A stretch of DNA of 10,210 nt from Chitinophaga pinensis (lineage in GTDB: Bacteria > Bacteroidota > Bacteroidia > UKL13-3). The stretch spans positions 1-10,210 of the forward strand of contig CAMCJW010000084.1 in NCBI GenBank assembly GCA_945875195.1, given 5' to 3'. The position numbers were made by a program, and so were the translations under genes. Shown here in pieces: positions 1-6,477 of the stretch; position 1 is the first letter of the stretch; each line of letters starts with the position of its first letter. The notes beneath the pieces were generated by a model. It did not search any database, was not told the origin of the DNA, and worked only from the letters and a program-made list of their open reading frames with translations.

Positions 1-27
1 GTGGGGGTTCGAGTCCCTCCATGCGCA
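1..27 (+). tRNA. tRNA 3' end, probably tRNA-Leu (partial, cut by the window edge)
   Basis: Only the T arm and the acceptor 3' strand are present. The T stem GGGGG pairs with CCCTC (one G-U pair) around the loop TTCGAGT, a canonical TTCRANY loop. It is followed by the seven acceptor bases CATGCGC and discriminator A at 27. The next bases are CAG, so the CCA tail does not appear to be encoded, as is common in this phylum. The GTGGGGG entry into the T stem and the A discriminator resemble class II leucine tRNAs of Bacteroidota as I remember them. The predicted 5' end would be GCGCATG. The anticodon lies outside the window, so the isotype is inferred. Confidence 0.8.
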
Positions 28-51
28 CAGAAAGAATTGGGTAACTAATTC

Positions 52-86
52 AACAAACAAGACTGACATTGTCAGTCTTGTTTGTT
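52..86 (+). terminator. Perfect 16-bp hairpin between the tRNA and tig, likely terminator
   Basis: Bases 52-67 are an exact reverse complement of 71-86, with a 3-base ATT loop. The right arm is T-rich and is followed by ATTT, so the structure can serve as an intrinsic terminator for the tRNA transcript, although there is no clean poly-T run. It ends 27 bp before the tig start codon, so it must lie in or just upstream of the tig leader. Its near-symmetry means that it would fold equally well from either strand. Confidence 0.6.
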
Positions 87-113
87 ATTTGGCATTTTAG
101 AAAAACAAAAGCA

Positions 114-1520
114 ATGAACGTAACCTACGAAAAAAAAGATGCACTAAACGGAACCGTTTCGGTGAACATTACAACTGAAGATTATCTTCCAAGTTATGAC
201 AAGAAATTAAAAGATTACGGCAAAAAGGCAAACATACCAGGCTTTAGAGCTGGTCATGCGCCAAAAGGCATGATTGAAAAAATGATTGGTAACAGTCTTT
301 TGTTAGAAGAAATAAACACATTGGCAAGCAAAGGCCTTTTTGATTACATCGAAGGAAATAAGTTAAACGTATTGGGTCAACCCGTATTAAACGAAGATAC
401 TAAGATTGACGAGTTAACTAAAGAAGCCAATTATACTTTTAATTTTGATATTGGTCTTTCTCCAGAAATTGAGTTGAATATTGGTAACGAAGATGTATTT
501 ACAAAGTACGCTGCAACCATTACCGATGAAATGATCAACGAAGAAATAGAGCGCATGAAAAAACGTTTTGGCAAATTAACCGATGTGGAAGAGGTTGCTG
601 AGAACGACATGATCTATGTTGGCTTAACTGAATTAAACGAAAATGGTGAAATATTAGAAGGTGGCGTAAATGCAGATTCAGTGCCTGTTGCCATCAATAC
701 CATTAAAAATGAAGATTTAAGCAAAGAGTTAATTGGTAAAAACAAAGGAGCCACTTTAACCGTAAATATTTATGCTTTGTTTAACAATGATGAATCGGAA
801 ATGAGTCATGCTTTGTCTATTCAAAAGCAAACTGTAGCCGATTTGAGTCATAACTTTAACCTAGTTATCAAAGAAGTTAAGAGAACAGAAGCAACAGAAA
901 TTAACCAGGACTTTTTTGATCAATTGTATGGTAAAGATGTTGTGACTAGTGAAGTTGAAATGAGAGAAAAAATAAAAGCAGAATTGAGCGGTTATTTTGA
1001 TCAACAAGCACAGCACTTAATGGATCATGAATTGTTTGACACCCTGGTAGCAAAGCATAACATTGAATTGCCAGATGCATTTTTGAAGCGTTGGTTATTG
1101 GAGAAATATGCAGATAAATTTAACAATGATAATATTGATGAAGCTTATTTACCAGAAGCAAATTATCTAAGAAACCACATTTTGGAAGAGAAGATTTTAA
1201 CCACACATAACTTAAAAGTGGAAGAATCTGAAATTAAAGATGCGGCTATAAATTATACCAAGCAAATGTTTGGTGCTTATGGCAACCAAGGTTTGAGCGA
1301 TGATTTATTGATGAGCATAGTTGAGCCACAATTGCAAAAAGAAGAATTCAGAAGCCGCATGATCAACATGGCAGTAAGAGAAAAAGTAAACAACTGGTTG
1401 TTGAATACAATTTCTATTGAAACCAAAGAAGTAAGTGCAGAAGAATTCTACAAGATAATGGAAACACACAATAGCAAACACCACAAACATGAGCATGCTC
1501 ATGACGAGGTTGAAGCATAA
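114..1520 (+). CDS. tig: Trigger factor, ribosome-associated chaperone
   Basis: Trigger factor docks at the ribosomal exit tunnel and shelters nascent chains. The product is 468 aa from the ATG at 114. An in-frame TTG at 69 falls inside the hairpin and would add 15 residues with no family likeness. The N-terminal ribosome-binding domain (about 1-115) carries the signature GFRAGHAP at residues 43-50, the same position as GFRKGKVP in the E. coli protein, followed by an IEKM helix. The middle FKBP-like domain (about 163-255) keeps the start of the fold (YVGLTELNENGEILEGG) but lacks the usual GQGRMIPGFE active-site stretch, so prolyl isomerase activity is doubtful. The helical C-terminal chaperone domain spans about 265-440. 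The protein ends in a His-rich tail (HHKHEHAHDEVEA). No Shine-Dalgarno is seen; the leader is A-rich (AGAAAAACAAAAGCA). A terminator follows 12 bp after the stop. Confidence 0.93.
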   Translation: MNVTYEKKDALNGTVSVNITTEDYLPSYDKKLKDYGKKANIPGFRAGHAPKGMIEKMIGNSLLLEEINTLASKGLFDYIEGNKLNVLGQPVLNEDTKIDELTKEANYTFNFDIGLSPEIELNIGNEDVFTKYAATITDEMINEEIERMKKRFGKLTDVEEVAENDMIYVGLTELNENGEILEGGVNADSVPVAINTIKNEDLSKELIGKNKGATLTVNIYALFNNDESEMSHALSIQKQTVADLSHNFNLVIKEVKRTEATEINQDFFDQLYGKDVVTSEVEMREKIKAELSGYFDQQAQHLMDHELFDTLVAKHNIELPDAFLKRWLLEKYADKFNNDNIDEAYLPEANYLRNHILEEKILTTHNLKVEESEIKDAAINYTKQMFGAYGNQGLSDDLLMSIVEPQLQKEEFRSRMINMAVREKVNNWLLNTISIETKEVSAEEFYKIMETHNSKHHKHEHAHDEVEA

Positions 1521-1532
1521 TTGTTGAAGCAC

Positions 1533-1572
1533 AAAAAAGCCCCATTCGCTAGCTAGTGAATGGGGCTTTTTT
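1533..1572. terminator. Strong bidirectional terminator between tig and the desaturase
   Basis: Bases 1533-1547 (AAAAAAGCCCCATTC) pair perfectly with 1558-1572 (GAATGGGGCTTTTTT). The inner bases add three more pairs, one of them G-T, closing an AGCT loop. The GC-rich core flanked by A6 and T6 gives a U-run in both directions. It therefore ends tig from the left and the convergent desaturase from the right. Confidence 0.93.
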
Positions 1573-1584
1573 ATGCTTTATTAT

Positions 1585-2568
1585 TTAAGCCAATATCCAA
1601 CCAAAAGTATGTTCCACTTTTGGAACGGCGGCTCTTTCGGCAATGCGGGTTAACCTATCTGGAAGTGCCATGATATAATCTCTGGCTTTTTCGCCATTTT
1701 CTTTTAGGCCTTTGATGCTATCAATATTCCAATCTACAACTAAGTCTTTTAAAATATCAATATAATCCATAGAGGTATATACTTCCAATCTTGTTGCTGC
1801 ATCGCTAAAATTGGCAAAAGTATTTAACTTACCGCCTAACTCACGCATGCATTGAGCAGGCATCAATATCTTTTGGCGCATCATGTGCTCAAAAGATAAC
1901 ATCATTTCATTTGGGTCTAATGCAAAAATTCTGTCAACAAAATTCATATAGGCTCTTGCATGCCTTGCTTCATCTGCAGCAACCAAGCCACAAATTTTTG
2001 ATAGCAGGTTATTGCCATCTTTTTTAGCCAAAGTAGCCACACGGCGGTGAGAAATATTGGTGGCTAGTTCTTGAAAGCTAGTGTAGATAAAATTTTTGTA
2101 TGGATCTGTACCGGCTCCATTGTTAAAACCATCTGCAATTAAGAATTGAGTGCTGGCCTCAAATTCTTTCATGTTAATTCTACCACACAAATAAAGATAC
2201 CTGTTTAATACATCGCCATGACGGTTTTCTTCAGCAGTCCAGCCACGTAGCCATCTCATCCAACCATTGTTATTTTGCTGGTCAACGCCAACCACACTAG
2301 ACAACCAGCTTTCGTAAGTTGGCAAAGCCTCTTCTGTAATGGTATCCGCAACTAGAACGGCCATTAAATCGTATGAATGACTAGAAGCTTGTTCTTGAAT
2401 TGATTTTAAATCGGCAACAAATGTTATATCAGAAGTTAGTGGCAAAAGCTCCGAAGCTTGCCAATTGGTTTCTATTGGTTTTAGATATTCGCCAGTAATT
2501 GATTCTATATCTTTACCAACAAAATCCATTACTTCCATTCTACCCGGACTAATTGTATTATTCGTCAT
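1585..2568 (-). CDS. Soluble plant-type acyl-ACP desaturase (stearoyl-ACP delta-9 family)
   Basis: This soluble di-iron enzyme introduces a cis double bond into acyl chains bound to acyl carrier protein, using O2 and ferredoxin electrons. All six iron ligands of the plant family can be placed: E79 in TEEALPTY, E114 and H117 in TAEENRHG, E167 in TSFQELAT, and E200 and H203 in ADEARHA. The surrounding sequence (WTAEENRHGD, NRYLYLCGR, FIYTSFQE, MMRQKILMPA) is strikingly close to plant plastid enzymes. The length of 327 aa fits a mature enzyme without transit peptide. The ATG at 2568 is used; an in-frame ATG at residue 11 is a less likely start. The gene is monocistronic, facing the terminator downstream and divergent from the TatD-like gene. 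Regio-specificity (delta-9 or another position) cannot be read from the sequence. Confidence 0.93.
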   Translation of the reverse strand: MTNNTISPGRMEVMDFVGKDIESITGEYLKPIETNWQASELLPLTSDITFVADLKSIQEQASSHSYDLMAVLVADTITEEALPTYESWLSSVVGVDQQNNNGWMRWLRGWTAEENRHGDVLNRYLYLCGRINMKEFEASTQFLIADGFNNGAGTDPYKNFIYTSFQELATNISHRRVATLAKKDGNNLLSKICGLVAADEARHARAYMNFVDRIFALDPNEMMLSFEHMMRQKILMPAQCMRELGGKLNTFANFSDAATRLEVYTSMDYIDILKDLVVDWNIDSIKGLKENGEKARDYIMALPDRLTRIAERAAVPKVEHTFGWILA

Positions 2569-2604
2569 AGGGTGCGAAGTTAGATTTTTTATTTAAAATT
2601 TCTT

Positions 2605-2616
2605 TGTAATATTACA
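2605..2616. promoter_or_regulatory. Perfect 12-bp palindrome TGTAATATTACA, possible operator
   Basis: The sequence equals its own reverse complement and sits in the 60-bp gap between two divergent genes. Its centre is about 42 bp upstream of the desaturase ATG and about 18 bp upstream of the TatD-like TTG start. The size and position suit a homodimeric repressor site, for instance one controlling fatty-acid desaturation. No regulator gene is nearby, and AT-rich palindromes also arise by chance, so the role is inferred. Confidence 0.3.
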
Positions 2617-2628
2617 TTTTAATAAGCT

Positions 2629-3291
2629 TTGAACCACAAGTATTACAATGTCCATACACACAAAAAGCCTCAAATTAATAACGAGGTATGTATAAGGAAT
2701 GCTTATTTAACGCCAATTGAACGGTTTGAACCAAACTATTTTCTGAGCACAGGCTTACACCCTTGGCATGTGGCGAGTATTTCAGCCAAAGAACTGATGA
2801 GCCGGCTAGAAAAAAACTGTAACAACAAGCAAGTAAAAGCGATTGGAGAAATTGGGTTAGATAAGTTTGCAACAGATTATGAAAGGCAAAAATCCTATTT
2901 TGACATGCAAATTAACTTTGCAGCACAAAGGCATTACCCTGTTATTTTGCATCAAGTAAAATCAGTTGAAGGCGTTGGTTCTGTTATAAAAGACTTTCAT
3001 GAGCCTATTATTTTGCATGGATTCAACGGCCATGTTTCTGTTTGGGAACAATTGAATAGAAATGGGAAAACCTATATTTCTGTTGGTTCAAATTGCTTGA
3101 ACCCATCAGCAAAACTGCTACAAACTTTGAAAGATATTCCGCTAAAAAATCTATTTCTAGAAACTGACAACGCAGCGGTTTTGGTTCAAACCGTATATGA
3201 AAAAATTGCTGGCATAAGAGAAATAGAAACAAGCAAATTAATGGAGGAAATGGCAACAAATTTTAAAAGCGTATTTAAAACTAACATTTAA
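2629..3291 (+). CDS. Compact TatD-family metal-dependent hydrolase
   Basis: TatD proteins are TIM-barrel metal-dependent hydrolases; characterised members are DNases, but the substrate of this divergent short branch is unknown. All expected metal ligands are visible: H9 and H11 (VHTH), E74 (IGEIGLD), H108 (VILHQ), H130 (ILHGFNGH) and D180 (LETDN). The GLHPW motif (43-46 region) is also conserved. At 220 aa it is roughly 40 residues shorter than standard TatD, losing mainly loops rather than catalytic residues. The start is a TTG. An in-frame TAA at 2623-2625 lies only 3 bp upstream and no ATG or GTG precedes the HTH motif, so TTG is almost forced. The gene overlaps the end of the convergent algH-like gene by 4 bp. 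The C-terminal helix (ETSKLMEEMATNFKSVF) matches the usual family ending. Confidence 0.85.
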   Translation: MNHKYYNVHTHKKPQINNEVCIRNAYLTPIERFEPNYFLSTGLHPWHVASISAKELMSRLEKNCNNKQVKAIGEIGLDKFATDYERQKSYFDMQINFAAQRHYPVILHQVKSVEGVGSVIKDFHEPIILHGFNGHVSVWEQLNRNGKTYISVGSNCLNPSAKLLQTLKDIPLKNLFLETDNAAVLVQTVYEKIAGIREIETSKLMEEMATNFKSVFKTNI

Positions 3292-3863
3292 TTCCAGTTA
3301 TAATCTTCTGGAGCATCTGCTAAATAGGCAAAATCTTTGCCCATGGTGCGAACGGTATTTGGCCAAATGTCTTCAATATTTTCATTAAAAGCCTCTGCCT
3401 TTATTAGGTTAGTGAGCCACCACGCTTTTTGATCAATCTCAGCCTCTAATTGCCCCTCGCCCCAACCACTGTAACCTATAAAAAACTTAAAATCTTGCTC
3501 AGTGGCTTTTCCACTTTCTAGTAGTATATTTATTTGGTCAATATTGCCACCCCAAAAAATATCATCGCCAATAGGAAAAGACTCATCAATTAACAAACCA
3601 GCTTTATGTATAAAATGGAGTGTATTTTGCTCAACTGGTCCGCCATAATAGATAGGAAAATTAACATTCAATAAACCAGGAATAATCTCATCTGTATCTA
3701 CATCTAAAAGTCTATTGATGATAAAGCCAACGCTGCCTTGAGCCTCATGTTCACACAATAAAACAACCGTTTTTCTGAAATTTGGATCAGCCAAAAACGG
3801 CTCACTCACTAACAATTGGCCGCTATTGGGAGTAAATTTATATTGCTTATGACTTATCTTCAT
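3288..3863 (-). CDS. YqgE/AlgH family protein (DUF179)
   Basis: The 191-aa product matches the conserved YqgE/AlgH family throughout. Conserved features are GQLLVSEPFL and DPNFRKTVVLL near the N-terminus, GSVGFIINR, the YYGGPV motif, a WGG segment and GYSGWGEGQLEAEI, followed by WW near the C-terminus. The family is widespread in Gram-negative bacteria and was linked to alginate regulation in Pseudomonas, but its molecular activity is not established and no catalytic site is apparent. The protein is probably cytoplasmic: no signal peptide or membrane segment is seen. I chose the ATG at 3863 over an in-frame TTG at 3872, which would add only MPS. The 3' end is tail-to-tail with the TatD-like gene, the two stop codons sharing the TTAA at 3288-3291. 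It is divergent from pdxH across about 150 bp. Confidence 0.92.
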   Translation of the reverse strand: MKISHKQYKFTPNSGQLLVSEPFLADPNFRKTVVLLCEHEAQGSVGFIINRLLDVDTDEIIPGLLNVNFPIYYGGPVEQNTLHFIHKAGLLIDESFPIGDDIFWGGNIDQINILLESGKATEQDFKFFIGYSGWGEGQLEAEIDQKAWWLTNLIKAEAFNENIEDIWPNTVRTMGKDFAYLADAPEDYNWN

Positions 3864-3989
3864 ACTAGGCAAATTACTAAAAGTAAATTAAGCGTTTTAT
3901 ACAATTTATTAACGTGTTGAACCGACGGATTATTTTAGGCTAAAAAATATATAGTGATCAAAATCATTTTCAAAATACATTATTATAGT

Positions 3990-3997
3990 TAGCTTTG
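3990..3997 (+). promoter_or_regulatory. Bacteroidota-type -7 promoter box before pdxH
   Basis: TAGCTTTG is an exact match to the TAnnTTTG -7 consensus of the Bacteroidota primary sigma factor. A partial -33 element, TTTC against TTTG, lies 18 bp upstream at 3968-3971. Transcription would start only about 10 bp before the pdxH ATG, giving a very short leader that is A-rich and has no Shine-Dalgarno. Confidence 0.45.
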
Positions 3998-4014
3998 GGC
4001 TAAGATAAAAAATT

Positions 4015-4665
4015 ATGCTAAGCAATATAGAAATTGCCAATATTAGGCAGGAATACACCTTGAAGCAATTTGATGAAACGCATTTACTGAGCAATCCAAT
4101 GGAGCAGTTTCAATCTTGGTTCAAAGAAGCCATTGATGCAAATGTGAATGAACCAAACGCCTTTACTTTGTCAACGGTTAAATATGATGGAAAGCCTGCG
4201 GCACGGATAGTTCTATTAAAAGGGATTACGCCAAATGGCTTTGTTTTTTTTACTAATTATGATAGCAATAAAGGCAAGCAAATTACGGCTAATCCGTTTG
4301 CATCTATGGTGTTTTTTTGGCCAGAGTTGCAACGCCAAATAAGGATTGAGGGAGCTATAGCCAAAAACTCCGAAAAGGATTCCGACGCGTATTTTTTATC
4401 TCGCCCTTTCGAAAGTCAGCTTGGCGCACATGCATCTCCGCAGAGTCAGCCTTTAAAAAGTAGGCAAGAGTTAGAAGACAGGTTTATTGAAATGGAAAAA
4501 CTTTTTAAAACGGAGCCAATTTTACGACCAAGGCATTGGGGTGGATACATTATTCAACCGCAAACAATTGAATTTTGGCAAGGCAGGGCAAGTAGGCTTC
4601 ATGACAGGTTTTTGTTTTCAATTGATGCTGAGAATAACTGGAAATATTGCAGATTAGCCCCTTAA
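4015..4665 (+). CDS. pdxH: Pyridoxamine/pyridoxine 5'-phosphate oxidase
   Basis: PdxH is an FMN-dependent cytoplasmic oxidase that converts pyridoxine or pyridoxamine 5'-phosphate to pyridoxal phosphate, using O2. The 216-aa product is full length. It has the family order: AFTLSTVKYDGKPAARIVLLKG (about 49-70, FMN and substrate contacts), FFTNYDSNKGKQI (78-90), FWPELQRQIRIEG (101-113), SRPFESQLGAHASPQS (129-144), and the C-terminal signature EFWQGRASRLHDR (186-198), ending in RLAP. The ATG at 4015 is the natural start, preceded by the stop-rich leader and the promoter noted at 3990. The next gene begins about 95 bp downstream on the same strand with no clear terminator between, so partial co-transcription is possible. 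PLP made here is the cofactor of ilvE at 6961. Confidence 0.96.
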   Translation: MLSNIEIANIRQEYTLKQFDETHLLSNPMEQFQSWFKEAIDANVNEPNAFTLSTVKYDGKPAARIVLLKGITPNGFVFFTNYDSNKGKQITANPFASMVFFWPELQRQIRIEGAIAKNSEKDSDAYFLSRPFESQLGAHASPQSQPLKSRQELEDRFIEMEKLFKTEPILRPRHWGGYIIQPQTIEFWQGRASRLHDRFLFSIDAENNWKYCRLAP

Positions 4666-4760
4666 AAAGCACTTGCAAATAACTGACTTGCGTGAATACA
4701 TGAAAAATTATTTTTAAAGTTAACTTATTATTAATAGATTGCATTTATTAAATATTGACA

Positions 4761-5879
4761 ATGATTACAGTTATTCTAGCGATAGTTACCTCATTTTTGA
4801 TTTCAATTTATGCTATCCCTTCAATTATTACGGTAGCCAAATTGAAGAATTTATATGATAAGCCAGAAGAGCGCAAAATTCATACTTTAAAAACTCCTCG
4901 ATTAGGCGGTATGGCTATTTTTGTGGCTTTCTCCCTTTCTGCCTTACTATTTGGAAATTTTACAGGAATTGAGGGTACAAAATATATTAGTGTTGCACTC
5001 ATTATTTTATTCTTTGGTGGCTTAAAAGACGATGTTATTATTCTTTCACCTTTAAAAAAGCTTTATACCCAGTTGATGGCGGCTGGTTTGGTTACAAGTA
5101 TTGGGGCAATAAGGCTAACCGATTTGCATGGTGTTTTTGGCGTCAATGAAATCCCAATGGTAATTGGTATTGCCTTAAGTATGTTTATGATTATTGTTAT
5201 TACCAATTCAGTTAATTTAATAGATGGTGTTGATGGTTTGGCGGGGAGTTTAACCTTTATTATTAGTGCAACCTATGGCTATTTTTTTTACTTGAATGGC
5301 GATACAGAATGGATGCTTTTATCCCTAACCTTAGCAGGTGCTATTTTAGGTTTCCTTTTCTTTAATTTTAGTCCGGCTAAAATTTTTATGGGCGATGCCG
5401 GTTCGCTCACCATTGGCTTTTTGATATCCTTATTTACCATACATTTTATTGAATCAAACTCTCCAAGCGTTGGTGGAATTGACAGATTAACCTCTGCCCC
5501 GGGTATAGCACTAGCAATTTTAGTGGTGCCATTATATGATACATTGAGGGTATTTATTTTAAGAAGTTTAAATAGAACCTCGCCATTTAAGGCAGACAAA
5601 AACCATTTACACCATTGGTTAATTAAAAACGGACAATCGCACAAGCAAGTAACCATAGTTTTATCCATGGTAAATTTACTTTTTATTTTAATTGCTTATT
5701 TTATTAAAGAAAACTATGCTTACATTGTAATGCTAGTTATATCAGTGCTTGCGCTTATAGTAGGGCAATTGCCTATTTATTTTTACCGCCATAAAATTTC
5801 GGATATTGAAGCTGATGATGATGTACAAGAAGAAATTAAACAAAGCTTGTATCCTGTTACTGAAAATTTCAAAAAGTAA
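4761..5879 (+). CDS. WecA/TagO-type polyprenyl-phosphate sugar-1-phosphate transferase (GT family 4)
   Basis: The protein belongs to the MraY/WecA integral-membrane family, which transfers a sugar-1-phosphate (often GlcNAc-1-P) from UDP-sugar to undecaprenyl phosphate, the first step of many surface glycans. The 372-aa product has about ten hydrophobic helices. It carries the family motifs: PRLGG (46-50), the DD pair in GLKDDVIIL (90-91), NLIDGVDGLAG (152-162), KIFMGDAGS (207-215) and the basic cytoplasmic-loop motif NHLHHWL (281-287). The HLHH motif points to WecA/TagO rather than MraY. I start at the ATG at 4761; the TTG at 4755 would add MT. The precise sugar is not readable. The gene ends 8 bp from the convergent rdgB. 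It may act with the polysaccharide genes at 8078-10210, although these are transcribed separately. Confidence 0.9.
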   Translation: MITVILAIVTSFLISIYAIPSIITVAKLKNLYDKPEERKIHTLKTPRLGGMAIFVAFSLSALLFGNFTGIEGTKYISVALIILFFGGLKDDVIILSPLKKLYTQLMAAGLVTSIGAIRLTDLHGVFGVNEIPMVIGIALSMFMIIVITNSVNLIDGVDGLAGSLTFIISATYGYFFYLNGDTEWMLLSLTLAGAILGFLFFNFSPAKIFMGDAGSLTIGFLISLFTIHFIESNSPSVGGIDRLTSAPGIALAILVVPLYDTLRVFILRSLNRTSPFKADKNHLHHWLIKNGQSHKQVTIVLSMVNLLFILIAYFIKENYAYIVMLVISVLALIVGQLPIYFYRHKISDIEADDDVQEEIKQSLYPVTENFKK

Positions 5880-5887
5880 AAGCCATT

Positions 5888-6472
5888 TTATTTTAAGTTC
5901 AATAAAAAATCAGCCATCTTTTTAAAGGCTATTTTTCTATGGCTTATTTTATTTTTTTCATCTAAGCTCATTTGAGCTAAAGTACGGTTTGAACCTAAAG
6001 GAATAAACAAAGGATCATAGCCAAAACCCTCTGAACCAATCAACTCATGACCAATGCTTCCTTGCAAAACGCCCTCAAAAAAATATTCTGTTCCATTGAG
6101 GTACAAACTGATTACGGTTACAAATTTGGCCTTTCTATTTGCAGTATTTGTTAGATTGGATAAGAGTTTATGGTTATTTTTTGAAGTATCTTTTTCCTCC
6201 CCCGCATACCTTGCGCTATAAACGCCTGGTTCACCGCCTAATGCCTCAACCATTAAGCCAGTATCGTCTGCAAAACAATTTAACCCAGTGATTTGGTAGA
6301 TGGTGCTTGATTTAATGTGTGCATTCTCATGCAAGGTTAATCCGTCCTCTACAATTTCTTGGTTGAAACCAATATCACTGAGCGACTGAACAAGCAAGTG
6401 ACCATCCAATAAATTGGCTATTTCGCGGGTTTTATTGGGATTATGAGAGGCAAAAATAAGTTTTGATAACAT
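5888..6472 (-). CDS. rdgB: RdgB/HAM1-type dITP/XTP pyrophosphatase
   Basis: This cytoplasmic enzyme hydrolyses non-canonical purine nucleoside triphosphates (dITP, ITP, XTP) to monophosphates plus pyrophosphate, keeping deaminated bases out of DNA and RNA. The 194-aa product is full length. It shows SHNPNK at 9-14, the EDGLTLHENAHIK stretch at 42-54, the catalytic-base region FADDTGLMVEALGG at 67-80 (D70), GVYSARYAGE, the substrate-specificity motif GFGYDPLF at 149-156, and SHRK at 177-180. The ATG at 6472 lies 5 bp after the stop of the upstream HolD-like gene, so the two are almost certainly one operon. No separate promoter or Shine-Dalgarno is evident. The 3' end lies tail-to-tail with the WecA-like gene. 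Confidence 0.96.
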   Translation of the reverse strand: MLSKLIFASHNPNKTREIANLLDGHLLVQSLSDIGFNQEIVEDGLTLHENAHIKSSTIYQITGLNCFADDTGLMVEALGGEPGVYSARYAGEEKDTSKNNHKLLSNLTNTANRKAKFVTVISLYLNGTEYFFEGVLQGSIGHELIGSEGFGYDPLFIPLGSNRTLAQMSLDEKNKISHRKIAFKKMADFLLNLK

Positions 6473-6477
6473 ACAAG

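Noticed and set aside
69..113. TTG-initiated 15-residue N-terminal extension of trigger factor
   Set aside because: It starts in the loop of the hairpin, has no family similarity, and the ATG at 114 places the GFR motif at residue 43 as in E. coli.
2603..2631. TTTG ... TAAGCTTTG as a Bacteroidota promoter for the TatD-like gene
   Set aside because: The -7-like box has one base too many and overlaps the TTG start codon, so transcription would begin inside the gene.
3864..3872. TTG start adding MPS to the YqgE/AlgH protein
   Set aside because: The ATG at 3863 is a better codon, and the extra residues add nothing conserved.
5288..5668. Minus-strand open frame of 126 codons inside the WecA-like gene
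   Set aside because: It is antisense to a clear membrane-protein gene with all family motifs; its product has no recognisable domain.
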